From Ruminococcus sp. UBA7477 (GTDB lineage Bacteria > Bacillota > Clostridia > Oscillospirales > Ruminococcaceae): DNA of 15,302 bases. Of this stretch, positions 7,168 through 14,062 are shown one piece after another. The first letter of the stretch is position 1. Every line of letters begins with the position of its first letter. The DNA is taken from positions 16,754-32,055 of the forward strand of contig DLOT01000018.1 in the NCBI GenBank assembly GCA_002479715.1, written 5' to 3'. The position numbers were made by a program, and so were the translations under genes. The notes below the pieces were generated by a model, which saw only the letters and a list, made by a program, of their open reading frames with translations, ran no database searches and was not told the DNA's origin.

Positions 7168-7594
7168 CTCCCTCAACAGAAATCTCTCTTGTATTATCGT
7201 CGATCCTTACAAGTGTGACCGTAATGACATCGCCGTCAAGCTCATCTGCAATATTCTCGCTCCACTCAACGGTCAGAACGTTCTCACCGTTGTCATAGTC
7301 ATAAAAGCCCGTTGTTTCAAGATCGCGTCCGCCGCTTATACGATACATATCAAAATGGATCAGACTGGTCTTTCCCCTGCCGGTATATTCATTAACAAGA
7401 GTAAAGGTCGGTGAAAAAACATCGTCATCAAGACCCATTCCGATAGCCAGACCGCGGGTGAAGGTCGTTTTTCCGACTCCCAGCCCGCCGCGATAGCAAA
7501 TTATATCGCCCGCGCGCACAAGCTTTCCGAGCCGCTTTGCAAACTCAATAGTTTCCGCCGCGCTGCGTGTCACAACAGTAATAACAGTTTTCAT
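7127..7594 (-). CDS. tsaE: tRNA t6A biosynthesis ATPase TsaE
   Basis: TsaE is a small P-loop ATPase that binds TsaB-TsaD and is needed for multiple turnover in t6A synthesis. The 155-residue sequence has the P-loop GGLGVGKTT (36-44; the usual family form is GDLGAGKTT, so the Asp is replaced by Gly), SPTFTLVNEY (61-70), LIHFDMYRI (78-86) and LTVEWSENI (107-115), all in TsaE order. The start ATG overlaps the preceding gene's stop as ATGA. The gene end overlaps tsaB, so fhs, the DUF3810-like gene, tsaE and tsaB are probably translated in a coupled chain. Confidence 0.95.
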   Translation of the reverse strand: MKTVITVVTRSAAETIEFAKRLGKLVRAGDIICYRGGLGVGKTTFTRGLAIGMGLDDDVFSPTFTLVNEYTGRGKTSLIHFDMYRISGGRDLETTGFYDYDNGENVLTVEWSENIADELDGDVITVTLVRIDDNTREISVEGDERLAVLGDRNIG

Positions 7595-8808
7595 ATCAAA
7601 CCTTCATCATAATAATAATTGAGCAGCAGGTCCACCATTCTTCCGTAGCTTGCCTTGCCATCGGCAACGCCGTTGAACTTAAGACTTGCCTCCATAGCCG
7701 CATCTGCGGCCTCATTGACCTTCTCCGAGGGGATCAGGGCGTCCTCGTCCTCCTGAACGCTTCGCCAGTATTCCTGATTTTCGACCATATCCACCCAGAT
7801 CCCGTAGTCTATGCGCCCCTCAAGCTCGTCCAGTCTGTCGGAAAGTGCCTGATCCTTGCCCTCAACGGCGTCATACGCCTTTCCTCTGACATATTTGAGT
7901 GCCGAAAGATAGCCGCTGTAACGGTAATCGGCGTTATCACAGCTTGTGGTCGCGCGAAATGCAATAAAGTTAGCCTCGTCCTCCAGCATTATCCCCTGAG
8001 TATGAACAAGCTCATGAGTTACGGTCTCAGGCTTATTTGAATCATACATCAGCCTGTTATAGTTTGCCTCAAGCGTAAACGGAAAATATATGCCCATAAG
8101 ATACTGCTGACTCATAAAGTAAGAGCATATGACCTTCTTGGGTCTTGTATAAAATCCCCTCAGCACCGGATACTCATCGGATAAGGCTGCCAGGGCTTCT
8201 CCCGCCGTGCTGTCAAGGTCGGCATTCAGCACAAATCTGTATTCTTCATCGCGCTCTATCTGCGACGAAGCCTCATTTGTCTGCTCTATCAGAACCTCAT
8301 ACAGATCAAGCAGCTGTGAGGCTGTGAAAGACTGCTCTGAAATGCCGTTTTTTGACGCAAACGACGAACACTGATACAAAATGAAGCAGTTAAGCGTTTC
8401 GGTCGCCAGAACATATGCGACACACCACGCAATGAATTTCAGGTAGATCCGCGATATCTTCCTTCGCCCGCCCTTTTTTATTATCATCAAAACGATGTAG
8501 GCAACAAGCGAAAGAGGCAATCCGAAAACGGCTGTCATGATAAGGATCTCACCAAACGAGAACGGCACCCATGACAACAGCCTGCCGAAGGTCTGGTTCC
8601 AGATCGGGAATATGTAGTCCAGATACCAATCGGCAAATCCGCTCGAAAGCCGCGCTGAAACGTTCAGCAGAATGCAGACGACATATACCGAAACAAGAGC
8701 TATCGTTCCTGCTCCGGGTCTGCGCTTTTTTGGCTTCTCAGGAGAAAGCTGCTTCCCTTCATCTTCCGAGAGCGCAGTCTGAACGTTCGTGATATCGAGC
8801 GCATCCAT
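7591..8808 (-). CDS. DUF3810-like membrane protein with HExxH metallopeptidase motif
   Basis: A 405-residue membrane protein of unproven function, which I recognise as DUF3810-like. The cytoplasmic N-terminus (1-32) is charged and ends KPKKRR. Predicted membrane segments lie at about 35-52, 86-110 and 121-146. The large C-terminal part holds YNRLMYDSNKPETVTHELVH, with HELVH at 265-269, followed by GIMLEDEANFIAF. His265 and His269 plus Glu276 or Glu278 could form a zinc site as in zincin peptidases. The remainder is rich in acidic residues. The start ATG shares one base with the fhs stop (TGATG), and its stop overlaps the tsaE start (ATGA), so it is firmly embedded in the operon. A membrane-bound zinc peptidase role is inference from the motif; substrate and active-site side of the membrane are unknown. 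Confidence 0.8.
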   Translation of the reverse strand: MDALDITNVQTALSEDEGKQLSPEKPKKRRPGAGTIALVSVYVVCILLNVSARLSSGFADWYLDYIFPIWNQTFGRLLSWVPFSFGEILIMTAVFGLPLSLVAYIVLMIIKKGGRRKISRIYLKFIAWCVAYVLATETLNCFILYQCSSFASKNGISEQSFTASQLLDLYEVLIEQTNEASSQIERDEEYRFVLNADLDSTAGEALAALSDEYPVLRGFYTRPKKVICSYFMSQQYLMGIYFPFTLEANYNRLMYDSNKPETVTHELVHTQGIMLEDEANFIAFRATTSCDNADYRYSGYLSALKYVRGKAYDAVEGKDQALSDRLDELEGRIDYGIWVDMVENQEYWRSVQEDEDALIPSEKVNEAADAAMEASLKFNGVADGKASYGRMVDLLLNYYYDEGLI

Positions 8809-10478
8809 CAGAACAGACCGCTGATGTTGCCCGCATTGTCACAGTCGATATTATTTGCGGCAGGAACCTTGGGAAGCCCCGGCATAGTCATGATATCGCC
8901 CGTATAGGCAACCACAAATCCCGCACCTGCCGAAAGCTTCAGGTCGCGGACGGTTATCTTGAAGCCCTGCGGCTTGCCGAGCTTTCCGGGATCATCCGAA
9001 AGCGAATACTGCGTCTTGGCAACGCAAACGGGAATATCCGCAAAGCCGAGCGCTTCGATCTCTTTGATTGCCTTTTCCGCCTGTGCGGTATAGATAACGC
9101 CGTCGGCGCGATAGATCTCCCGGGCGAGAATGTCCAGCTTGTCCTTTATGGGGAGCTTCTCATCGTAGAGCGGTTTGAAATTTGAAGGCTTGTTTTCGAT
9201 AGTAGCACACACCTTTTCGGCAAGGTCTGTTCCGCCCTCGCCGCCCTTGGCGAATATTTCGGCAAGAGATACCTCAACGCCCATTTCGGCGCAGAAGCTT
9301 TTCAGAACATCTATTTCGGCTTCGGTATCGGAATGGAAACGGTTGATTGCCACGACAACGGGAACTCCGAATTTCTGCATATTCTCAATATGAGTTTTAA
9401 GATTAACGATACCCTTTTTCAATGCTTCAACGTTTTCTGCGGTAAGCTCCGTCTTGGGAATACCGCCGTTGTATTTCAGTGCGCGTATCGTCGCTACCAG
9501 AACAACGCAGGAAGGCTTCAATCCCGCAAAGCGGCACTTGATATCAAAGAACTTCTCAGCGCCGAGATCCGAGCCGAAGCCCGCTTCCGTAATGCAATAA
9601 TCGCCAAGCTTGAGCGCAAGCTTTGTAGCCCTGACAGAGTTGCAGCCGTGAGCAATATTGGCAAACGGACCGCCGTGCATGATCGCGGGAGTGTTCTCGA
9701 GAGTCTGAACAAGGTTAGGCTTCAAGGCATCCTTCAAAAGGGCTGTCATAGCGCCGCAGCCGCCCAAAGCCTTTGCATAAACCGGCTTACCGTCGAGATC
9801 GTAAGCAACGAGCATTCTTTCAAGTCTGGCTTTAAGATCCGCCAGATCCGCCGAAAGGCAGAGAATAGCCATAACCTCGCTCGCAACTGTGATCTGGAAG
9901 CTGTCCTCCCTCGGCACGCCGTTTACCTTTCCGCCGAGACCGACAACTATATTTCTGAGTGCCCTGTCGTTCATATCAAGGCATCTTTTCAGCAATATTC
10001 TTCTTTGGTCGATACGCAGAGCATTACCCTGCTGGATGTGGTTGTCGATGAGTGCGCAGAGAAGATTGTTCGCCGCCGTGATCGCGTGCATATCGCCCGT
10101 GAAATGCAGGTTGATATCCTCCATCGGAACTACCTGTGCATAGCCGCCTCCGGCAGCTCCTCCCTTTATTCCGAAAACAGGGCCGAGCGACGGTTCTCTC
10201 AGAGCCAGAACGGCGTTCTTGCCGATCTTTGCCATGCTCTCCGCAAGGCCGACGGAAATAGTGGTTTTGCCCTCCCCTGCGGGGGTCGGGTTGATAGCTG
10301 TTACCAGAATGAGCTTGCCGTTCTCCTTGTTTTCAAGCTTTGAAAACAGCTGCTCCGAGAGTTTAGCCTTATAATAACCGTAAGGCTCGAGATCCTCCTC
10401 CGAAATGCCCAAATTGGACGCTACCTCTTTGATTTTCAGCATTTTTGCATTTGAAGCGATTTCAATATCTGTCAGCAT
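8808..10478 (-). CDS. fhs: Formate-tetrahydrofolate ligase
   Basis: Fhs makes 10-formyl-tetrahydrofolate from formate, THF and ATP. It is a C1 entry enzyme and, in acetogens, the second step of the methyl branch of the Wood-Ljungdahl pathway. At 556 residues it has the normal length. Features are the N-terminus DIEIASNAKMLKI, LEPYGYYKAKLS, the P-loop-like TPAGEGKTT (65-73), SLGPVFGIKGGAAGGGYAQV, DMHAITAANNLL, TEAGFGSDLGAEKFFDIKCR, VAINRFHSDT, FAKGGEGGTDLA and the C-terminal SAGAGFVVAYTGDIMTMPGLPK. The ATG at 10478 is preceded by GGAGG with good spacing. The frame runs 67 codons further upstream, across the promoter and past the recR-side terminator, so that extension is rejected. It is first in its operon. 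No other Wood-Ljungdahl gene is in view, so purine or C1 supply is as likely as acetogenesis. Confidence 0.97.
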   Translation of the reverse strand: MLTDIEIASNAKMLKIKEVASNLGISEEDLEPYGYYKAKLSEQLFSKLENKENGKLILVTAINPTPAGEGKTTISVGLAESMAKIGKNAVLALREPSLGPVFGIKGGAAGGGYAQVVPMEDINLHFTGDMHAITAANNLLCALIDNHIQQGNALRIDQRRILLKRCLDMNDRALRNIVVGLGGKVNGVPREDSFQITVASEVMAILCLSADLADLKARLERMLVAYDLDGKPVYAKALGGCGAMTALLKDALKPNLVQTLENTPAIMHGGPFANIAHGCNSVRATKLALKLGDYCITEAGFGSDLGAEKFFDIKCRFAGLKPSCVVLVATIRALKYNGGIPKTELTAENVEALKKGIVNLKTHIENMQKFGVPVVVAINRFHSDTEAEIDVLKSFCAEMGVEVSLAEIFAKGGEGGTDLAEKVCATIENKPSNFKPLYDEKLPIKDKLDILAREIYRADGVIYTAQAEKAIKEIEALGFADIPVCVAKTQYSLSDDPGKLGKPQGFKITVRDLKLSAGAGFVVAYTGDIMTMPGLPKVPAANNIDCDNAGNISGLF

Positions 10479-10550
10479 AATATTTCCTCCGTTTTTTAAT
10501 CGTTTATTCATCAGTGCGAAAGGCCCGCTCAAGCGAGCTCCGATTAAATT

Positions 10551-10559
10551 ATTATAGCA
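10551..10559 (-). promoter_or_regulatory. Extended -10 promoter of the fhs operon
   Basis: Minus-strand TGCTATAAT, a perfect -10 with the TG extension. The best -35 (TGGCAA, 17 nt upstream) is poor, as is common for extended -10 promoters. Transcription would begin near 10544, giving a leader of about 65 nt that opens with a small GCTC-GAGC hairpin. No riboswitch is apparent in so short a leader. Confidence 0.7.
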
Positions 10560-10617
10560 CATCCCGTCGCGTTTTGCCATAGCTTTTAGAAATATTTTTG
10601 ATATAACAAAATTATCT

Positions 10618-10659
10618 AAAAAAGCCGAAGCGCTGCGGCAAAGCAACCGCGCTCCGGCT
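10618..10659 (-). terminator. Rho-independent terminator after recR
   Basis: On the minus strand, an 11-bp GC-rich stem (10649-10659 with 10623-10633, one G-U wobble) with a 15-nt loop that can add a GG-CC step, followed by UUUUUU (10618-10623). It lies about 57 nt after the recR stop and closes the ffs/dnaX-ybaB-recR unit. Confidence 0.9.
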
Positions 10660-10715
10660 TTCAATGTATTTCCAAGCATATGTGATCACCCGGCGAGCTG
10701 AATACTGCGTGTCAC

Positions 10716-11318
10716 TCATATCTCGTTACGGTTTTCCAAAGCCTTATAAAGGGTGACCTCATCGGCATATTCAAGAACCGCACCTACCGGCAGACCGAAT
10801 GCCAGTCTAGTGACCCTGACTCCGAGCGGTTTGAGAAGCCTTGAGATATACATAGCCGTTGCCTCTCCCTCGACTGTCGGGTTAGTGGCCATAATGACCT
10901 CCTCAACGCCGCCGTTTTGTATTCTTGCCAACAGCTGCTTTATCCGAAGACTGTCGGGCATAACGTTGTCGATAGGTGAGATAAGCCCATGCAGGACATG
11001 ATAAACTCCTTTATATTCCTTTGTCCTTTCAAACGCCGTAACATCCTTGGGGCTTTCGACCACACAGATGACAGAGCCGTCGCGGCCCGGATTTTCACAG
11101 ATCGGGCAAAGCTCCTTATCGGTGAGATTACAGCAGATACTGCATTCGTGAACGGTTTTATGAGCAGTGACAATCGCATCGGCAAACGCCTTGACCTCGC
11201 TGTCTGACATCGACATAACAAAGTAGGCAAGCCTCTGCGCCGACTTCATACCTATTCCGGGCAGCTTGGCAAAATGCTCAGCCAGAACGACCAGCGGAAG
11301 CGCGTTTGACTCGGCCAT
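10716..11318 (-). CDS. recR: Recombination mediator protein RecR
   Basis: RecR works with RecO/RecF to load RecA on single-stranded DNA gaps. The 200-residue protein has all family parts: a helix-hairpin-helix KLPGIGMKSAQRLAYF (18-33), a four-cysteine zinc site (Cys59, 62, 71, 74), a Toprim domain from about 82 with VVESPKDV (Glu88) and MATNPTVEGEATAMYI, and a C-terminal region FGLPVGAVLEYADEVTLYKALENR with the Walker-B-like loop. The start ATG is 6 nt after the ybaB stop and has no clear Shine-Dalgarno, so it probably depends on coupling to ybaB. It is last in the dnaX-ybaB-recR operon, a widely conserved trio. Confidence 0.97.
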   Translation of the reverse strand: MAESNALPLVVLAEHFAKLPGIGMKSAQRLAYFVMSMSDSEVKAFADAIVTAHKTVHECSICCNLTDKELCPICENPGRDGSVICVVESPKDVTAFERTKEYKGVYHVLHGLISPIDNVMPDSLRIKQLLARIQNGGVEEVIMATNPTVEGEATAMYISRLLKPLGVRVTRLAFGLPVGAVLEYADEVTLYKALENRNEI

Positions 11319-11324
11319 CGTTCA

Positions 11325-11675
11325 TTAATAGAGGCCGGGAATGGAAACGCCGCCCGTTACCTTCTGCATCTCGGCATCAGACTCCTCATCAAGAACCCTG
11401 ATCGCCTCATTGAATGCACTCATAACCAGATCCTGAAGCGTTTCAACATCCTCGGGGTCAACTACCTCCGGCTTGATGCTGAGCTTAAGTACCTGTCTTT
11501 TGCCGTTTATAGTAATGTCTACAGCTCCGCCGCCTACGGAAGCCGAAAACTCTCTTTCCTCAAGCTCTGCCTGAAGCGCCGTGATCTTCTCCTGCATCTT
11601 CTGAGCCTCTTTGAGCATCTGGTTTACGTTGTTGGACGGGCCCTTGCCCATACCCTGCGGAAGTCTTGCTTTCAT
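11325..11675 (-). CDS. ybaB: YbaB/EbfC family nucleoid-associated protein
   Basis: A 116-residue dimeric DNA-binding protein of the YbaB/EbfC family. Visible features are the Met- and Gln-rich N-terminus, a long helix (NNVNQMLKEAQKMQEKITALQAELEEREF, about 15-43), the glycine-rich strand ASVGGGAVDITINGK, and LSIKPEVVDPEDVETLQDLVMSAFNEAIR. The ATG at 11675 follows AAGGAG with eight bases between. It is sandwiched between dnaX (15 nt) and recR (6 nt), its normal location. It is thought to help organise DNA or assist recombination; the exact role is not settled in the family. Confidence 0.96.
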   Translation of the reverse strand: MKARLPQGMGKGPSNNVNQMLKEAQKMQEKITALQAELEEREFSASVGGGAVDITINGKRQVLKLSIKPEVVDPEDVETLQDLVMSAFNEAIRVLDEESDAEMQKVTGGVSIPGLY

Positions 11676-11690
11676 AATAATTTCTCCTTA

Positions 11691-13301
11691 TTATTTATTA
11701 TCTTTTATTTCTACCGCTATGTTCGCGCTTTTTGCGCGTTCAAGCAGCTTATTGACCGGGTTTTCCCTGTCTGCCGGGCTGACATTCTTTGCCGAGCGGA
11801 CTCTTATCGCAAACGACTTTCCGAAGCGCTCAAAGAGTATTCTGGCAAGAGGCTCTGCACACTTGGTCTCCTTGAACATCTTTAAAAAGAAGTCGTTATC
11901 AACGATCAGCAGTATTACGTTCTCGTAAATAAAAGCGTTCGACTTATCCAAAAATCCGGCGAGCGAAACATCTTCCTGAGAAAGAGTATCAATGATATCG
12001 TTCCAGCAGTCGAGCTTTTTGAAGTCCTCAGGCCGGAGCTTAGACAAATCGACCTTAGGCTCCTCAAGAGGCGACTGGCTTTGCGGAACGAGTCTTTCGT
12101 ATTTTTTCTCACCTTTTTTTTCGTTCGGCGCGCCAAGACTTGCGCCGCTTTCCAAACGCATAAGCCTTTTTTCAAGGCTTTCTATCTCCGCACTTGAAGC
12201 TCTCGAAGACGGTGCTATGCTCTCGCCCGCTGTGCAAAGCTTTACAGCGCACATTTCCAGCTCGACTCTTTTTGCCGCGACCTTGGGCAGTCTTTCGGCA
12301 CAGTCCTGCATGACATCAAGCATACGGAGTATCTCAGACAGATCAAGCGAAGCCGCTATCTGCCTTATCTTTTCGATCTCGCTCGGCAGGCACATGAACA
12401 CGTCATCTTTTCTGACGGCCTTGGCCAGCATAACGTTCCTCATCTGAGAGATCAGTTCATCGAGCAGTCTTTGCATATCCTTCGACATATCGTAGAGCTC
12501 CGCTATGATCTCAACGGCACCCGCCGCGTCTTTGGAAACGAAGCAGTCGAGCAATTTAAAAAGATAGTCGCGGCCGGCAATACCCGCCGCAGCAGAAACA
12601 GTATCAACGGTAACATTTTCCGAATAGGCAATACACTGATCGAGAAGCGAAAGCGCATCTCTCATTCCGCCGTCGGCAAGCCTGCCAATAAGCGCCGCCG
12701 CGTCGTCATCAAGCACGAAGCTCTCCTGCGAGGCTATATATAAAAGCCTGTTCTTTATATCCTCCGGAAGTATCCTGCGGAAATCAAACCGCTGGCATCT
12801 TGAGATTATCGTGACCGGAACCTTGTGTATCTCTGTAGTTGCCAAGATAAATTTCACATAGTCGGGCGGCTCTTCCAAAATCTTAAGAAGCGCATTAAAT
12901 GCACTTGCGGAAAGCATATGGACCTCGTCTATGATATAGACCTTATACCGGCATTTTTCAGGAGTATAGACCGTTGACTCCTTCAGCTCCCTGATATCGT
13001 CAACACCCGTATTTGAAGCGGCGTCTATCTCGACTATATCGCTCAGTATCTCTCTGTCGATCCCGTCACAGATCTCACAGTCAAGACACGGCGAACCGTC
13101 GCTTGAATTAAGACAGTTTATCGCCTTGGCAAATATCCTCGCGCAGGTGGTTTTTCCCGTTCCGCGGGAGCCTGTGAACAGGTAGGCATGAGCCGTCTTA
13201 CCGTTTTTGATCTGATTTTTCAGTGTGGTCGTTATATGCGGCTGAGAAACAACGTCATCGAAAGATGTCGGCCTCCATTTTCTGTATAAAGCCCTATACA
13301 T
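11691..13301 (-). CDS. dnaX: DNA polymerase III subunit gamma/tau
   Basis: DnaX is the ATPase core of the clamp loader. The 536-residue frame has MYRALYRKWRPTSFDDVVSQ, the Walker A GSRGTGKTT (44-52), a zinc module with Cys63, 72, 75 and 78, Walker B VYIIDEVHML (121-130), sensor 1 LATTEIHKVPVTIISRCQRF (153-172, with the SRC arginine), then the lid and collar domains to about residue 355. A short predicted helix (SAEIESLEKRLMRLE) follows, then a charged linker and a C-terminal tau-like domain (about 430-536). The linker contains eight consecutive A's at codons 394-396, with a stop two codons on in the -1 frame, so a short gamma form of about 397 residues could be made. The ATG is preceded by a GGGGG-containing site. 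It lies 31 nt beyond the SRP RNA terminator and heads dnaX-ybaB-recR. Confidence 0.97.
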   Translation of the reverse strand: MYRALYRKWRPTSFDDVVSQPHITTTLKNQIKNGKTAHAYLFTGSRGTGKTTCARIFAKAINCLNSSDGSPCLDCEICDGIDREILSDIVEIDAASNTGVDDIRELKESTVYTPEKCRYKVYIIDEVHMLSASAFNALLKILEEPPDYVKFILATTEIHKVPVTIISRCQRFDFRRILPEDIKNRLLYIASQESFVLDDDAAALIGRLADGGMRDALSLLDQCIAYSENVTVDTVSAAAGIAGRDYLFKLLDCFVSKDAAGAVEIIAELYDMSKDMQRLLDELISQMRNVMLAKAVRKDDVFMCLPSEIEKIRQIAASLDLSEILRMLDVMQDCAERLPKVAAKRVELEMCAVKLCTAGESIAPSSRASSAEIESLEKRLMRLESGASLGAPNEKKGEKKYERLVPQSQSPLEEPKVDLSKLRPEDFKKLDCWNDIIDTLSQEDVSLAGFLDKSNAFIYENVILLIVDNDFFLKMFKETKCAEPLARILFERFGKSFAIRVRSAKNVSPADRENPVNKLLERAKSANIAVEIKDNK

Positions 13302-13338
13302 CCCGATTCCCCCATTCTTATAACCGCACTACAAAAAA

Positions 13339-13463
13339 TCCGACGCATAGGTGTGCAGGCGAAACTGTGACACACAAAACAAACCGCTTAATGCTGCTCG
13401 GTTCCCCGCCTGACATGGTTCACAGCGTTTCATTGCACAGGACCTGCACACCTATGTATCGGA
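13339..13463 (-). ncRNA. ffs: Signal recognition particle RNA, small bacterial type (4.5S/scRNA)
   Basis: On the minus strand, the conserved SRP domain IV is visible: GTCAGG (13409-13414), a CGG/CCG stem, GGAA tetraloop (13402-13405) and AGCAGC (13393-13398), which together form the asymmetric loop and cap that bind Ffh. The RNA ends form a near-perfect helix: 14 bp CATAGGTGTGCAGG (13443-13456 with 13346-13359), a 2x2 internal loop, then 5 bp (13459-13463 with 13339-13343). Six U follow (13333-13338), so the closing helix also serves as an intrinsic terminator. There is no Alu domain, so this is the short form of about 125 nt. Its location directly upstream of dnaX is typical of Firmicutes. 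Exact mature ends are not visible. Confidence 0.92.
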
Positions 13464-13499
13464 AGTGACTAGCCGATGCGCCAAACATAGTACACATTG

Positions 13500-13528
13500 A
13501 GTATACCACACTTTCTTCAAAATTGCAA
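13500..13528 (-). promoter_or_regulatory. Promoter of the SRP RNA gene
   Basis: Minus-strand -35 TTGCAA (13523-13528), 17-nt spacer, -10 TATACT (13500-13505). The start would be near 13493, giving a 5' leader of about 30 nt before the closing helix that would need processing. The same transcript could read through into dnaX, since I see no clear separate dnaX promoter in the 31-nt gap. Confidence 0.75.
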
Positions 13529-13566
13529 GCTTTTTTTGAAATTTGCTTTTTCGCCTTAATATTCCC

Positions 13567-13595
13567 TTGACAATACGAGAGAAGAGTGCTATAAT
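13567..13595 (+). promoter_or_regulatory. Promoter of the zur-znuA-znuC operon
   Basis: Near-perfect sigma-A promoter: -35 TTGACA (13567-13572), 17-nt spacer, -10 TATAAT (13590-13595). The start would be near 13602. It is divergent from the SRP RNA promoter, with the two -35 elements about 40 bp apart. Confidence 0.88.
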
Positions 13596-13620
13596 TTGAA
13601 ATCGAGTTTCAGTTTCAAAT
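13594..13620 (+). promoter_or_regulatory. Putative Zur/Fur-family operator
   Basis: A perfect 8-bp inverted repeat ATTTGAAA (13594-13601) / TTTCAAAT (13613-13620) with an 11-bp spacer. Nested in it is TGAAATCGAGTTTCA (13597-13611), a 7-1-7-like arrangement of TGAAA and TTTCA half-sites. It overlaps the end of the -10 and the predicted start site, the right place for repression, and stands directly before a Fur-family gene. Binding by that regulator is inference. Confidence 0.65.
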
Positions 13621-13635
13621 TCGGAGGCGATATCT

Positions 13636-14058
13636 ATGACGGGATACAATACCAGACAACGGCAAATGATCATAAGCTGTCTTAAAGAAAACAGCGACAG
13701 GCACATGACCGCCGATATGCTGATAAAACGGCTTTTGCAAAGCGGCGTCAGCGTCGGCAGGGCGACCGTATACCGAACGCTCGACAAGCTTTGCCGCGAG
13801 GGAGCGGTCAGGCGTTATGAGCTTTCGGTCGAAAACAGCGCCTGTTATCAATACATTGACGGAAGCGCGGACTGCGGCGAGCATTTTCATCTCAAATGCG
13901 AATGCTGCGGAGAGCTTATCCACCTGGACTGCGGCCATTTTTCAAAGCTCTCGGAGCATATCGAGAAAGAACACGCCTTCAAGGTTGACAATGCCAAAAC
14001 CGTGCTTTACGGTCTGTGCGAAAACTGCGCCGCCGCTAGCATGAAAAACAGAGGTTAG
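13636..14058 (+). CDS. zur: Fur-family transcriptional regulator, probably Zur
   Basis: A 140-residue Fur-family repressor with a DNA-binding winged helix (about 1-75; VSVGRATVYRTLDKLCREGAVRRYEL carries the recognition helix) and a C-terminal dimerisation and metal domain. Cys88, Cys91, Cys128 and Cys131 form the structural zinc site (CxxC pairs). His83, His85, Cys99, His101, His108 and His113 are candidate regulatory ligands, and CGEHFHLKCECCG is a typical Fur-family stretch. GGAGG lies eight bases before the ATG. It is followed after 4 nt by a ZnuA-like gene, which is the main reason to prefer Zur over PerR, Fur or Mur. A good operator candidate overlaps its own promoter, suggesting autoregulation in response to zinc. 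Confidence 0.88.
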   Translation: MTGYNTRQRQMIISCLKENSDRHMTADMLIKRLLQSGVSVGRATVYRTLDKLCREGAVRRYELSVENSACYQYIDGSADCGEHFHLKCECCGELIHLDCGHFSKLSEHIEKEHAFKVDNAKTVLYGLCENCAAASMKNRG

Positions 14059-14062
14059 AATT

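Noticed and set aside
9333..10343. Open frame of 336 codons on the plus strand
   Set aside because: It lies wholly antisense to fhs, whose protein is conserved along its full length. The plus-strand translation shows no family motif and no ribosome binding site, so it is a coding-strand shadow.
10479..10679. 67-residue N-terminal extension of fhs
   Set aside because: It crosses the extended -10 promoter and the recR-side terminator; the ATG at 10478 has GGAGG and gives the usual 556-residue enzyme.
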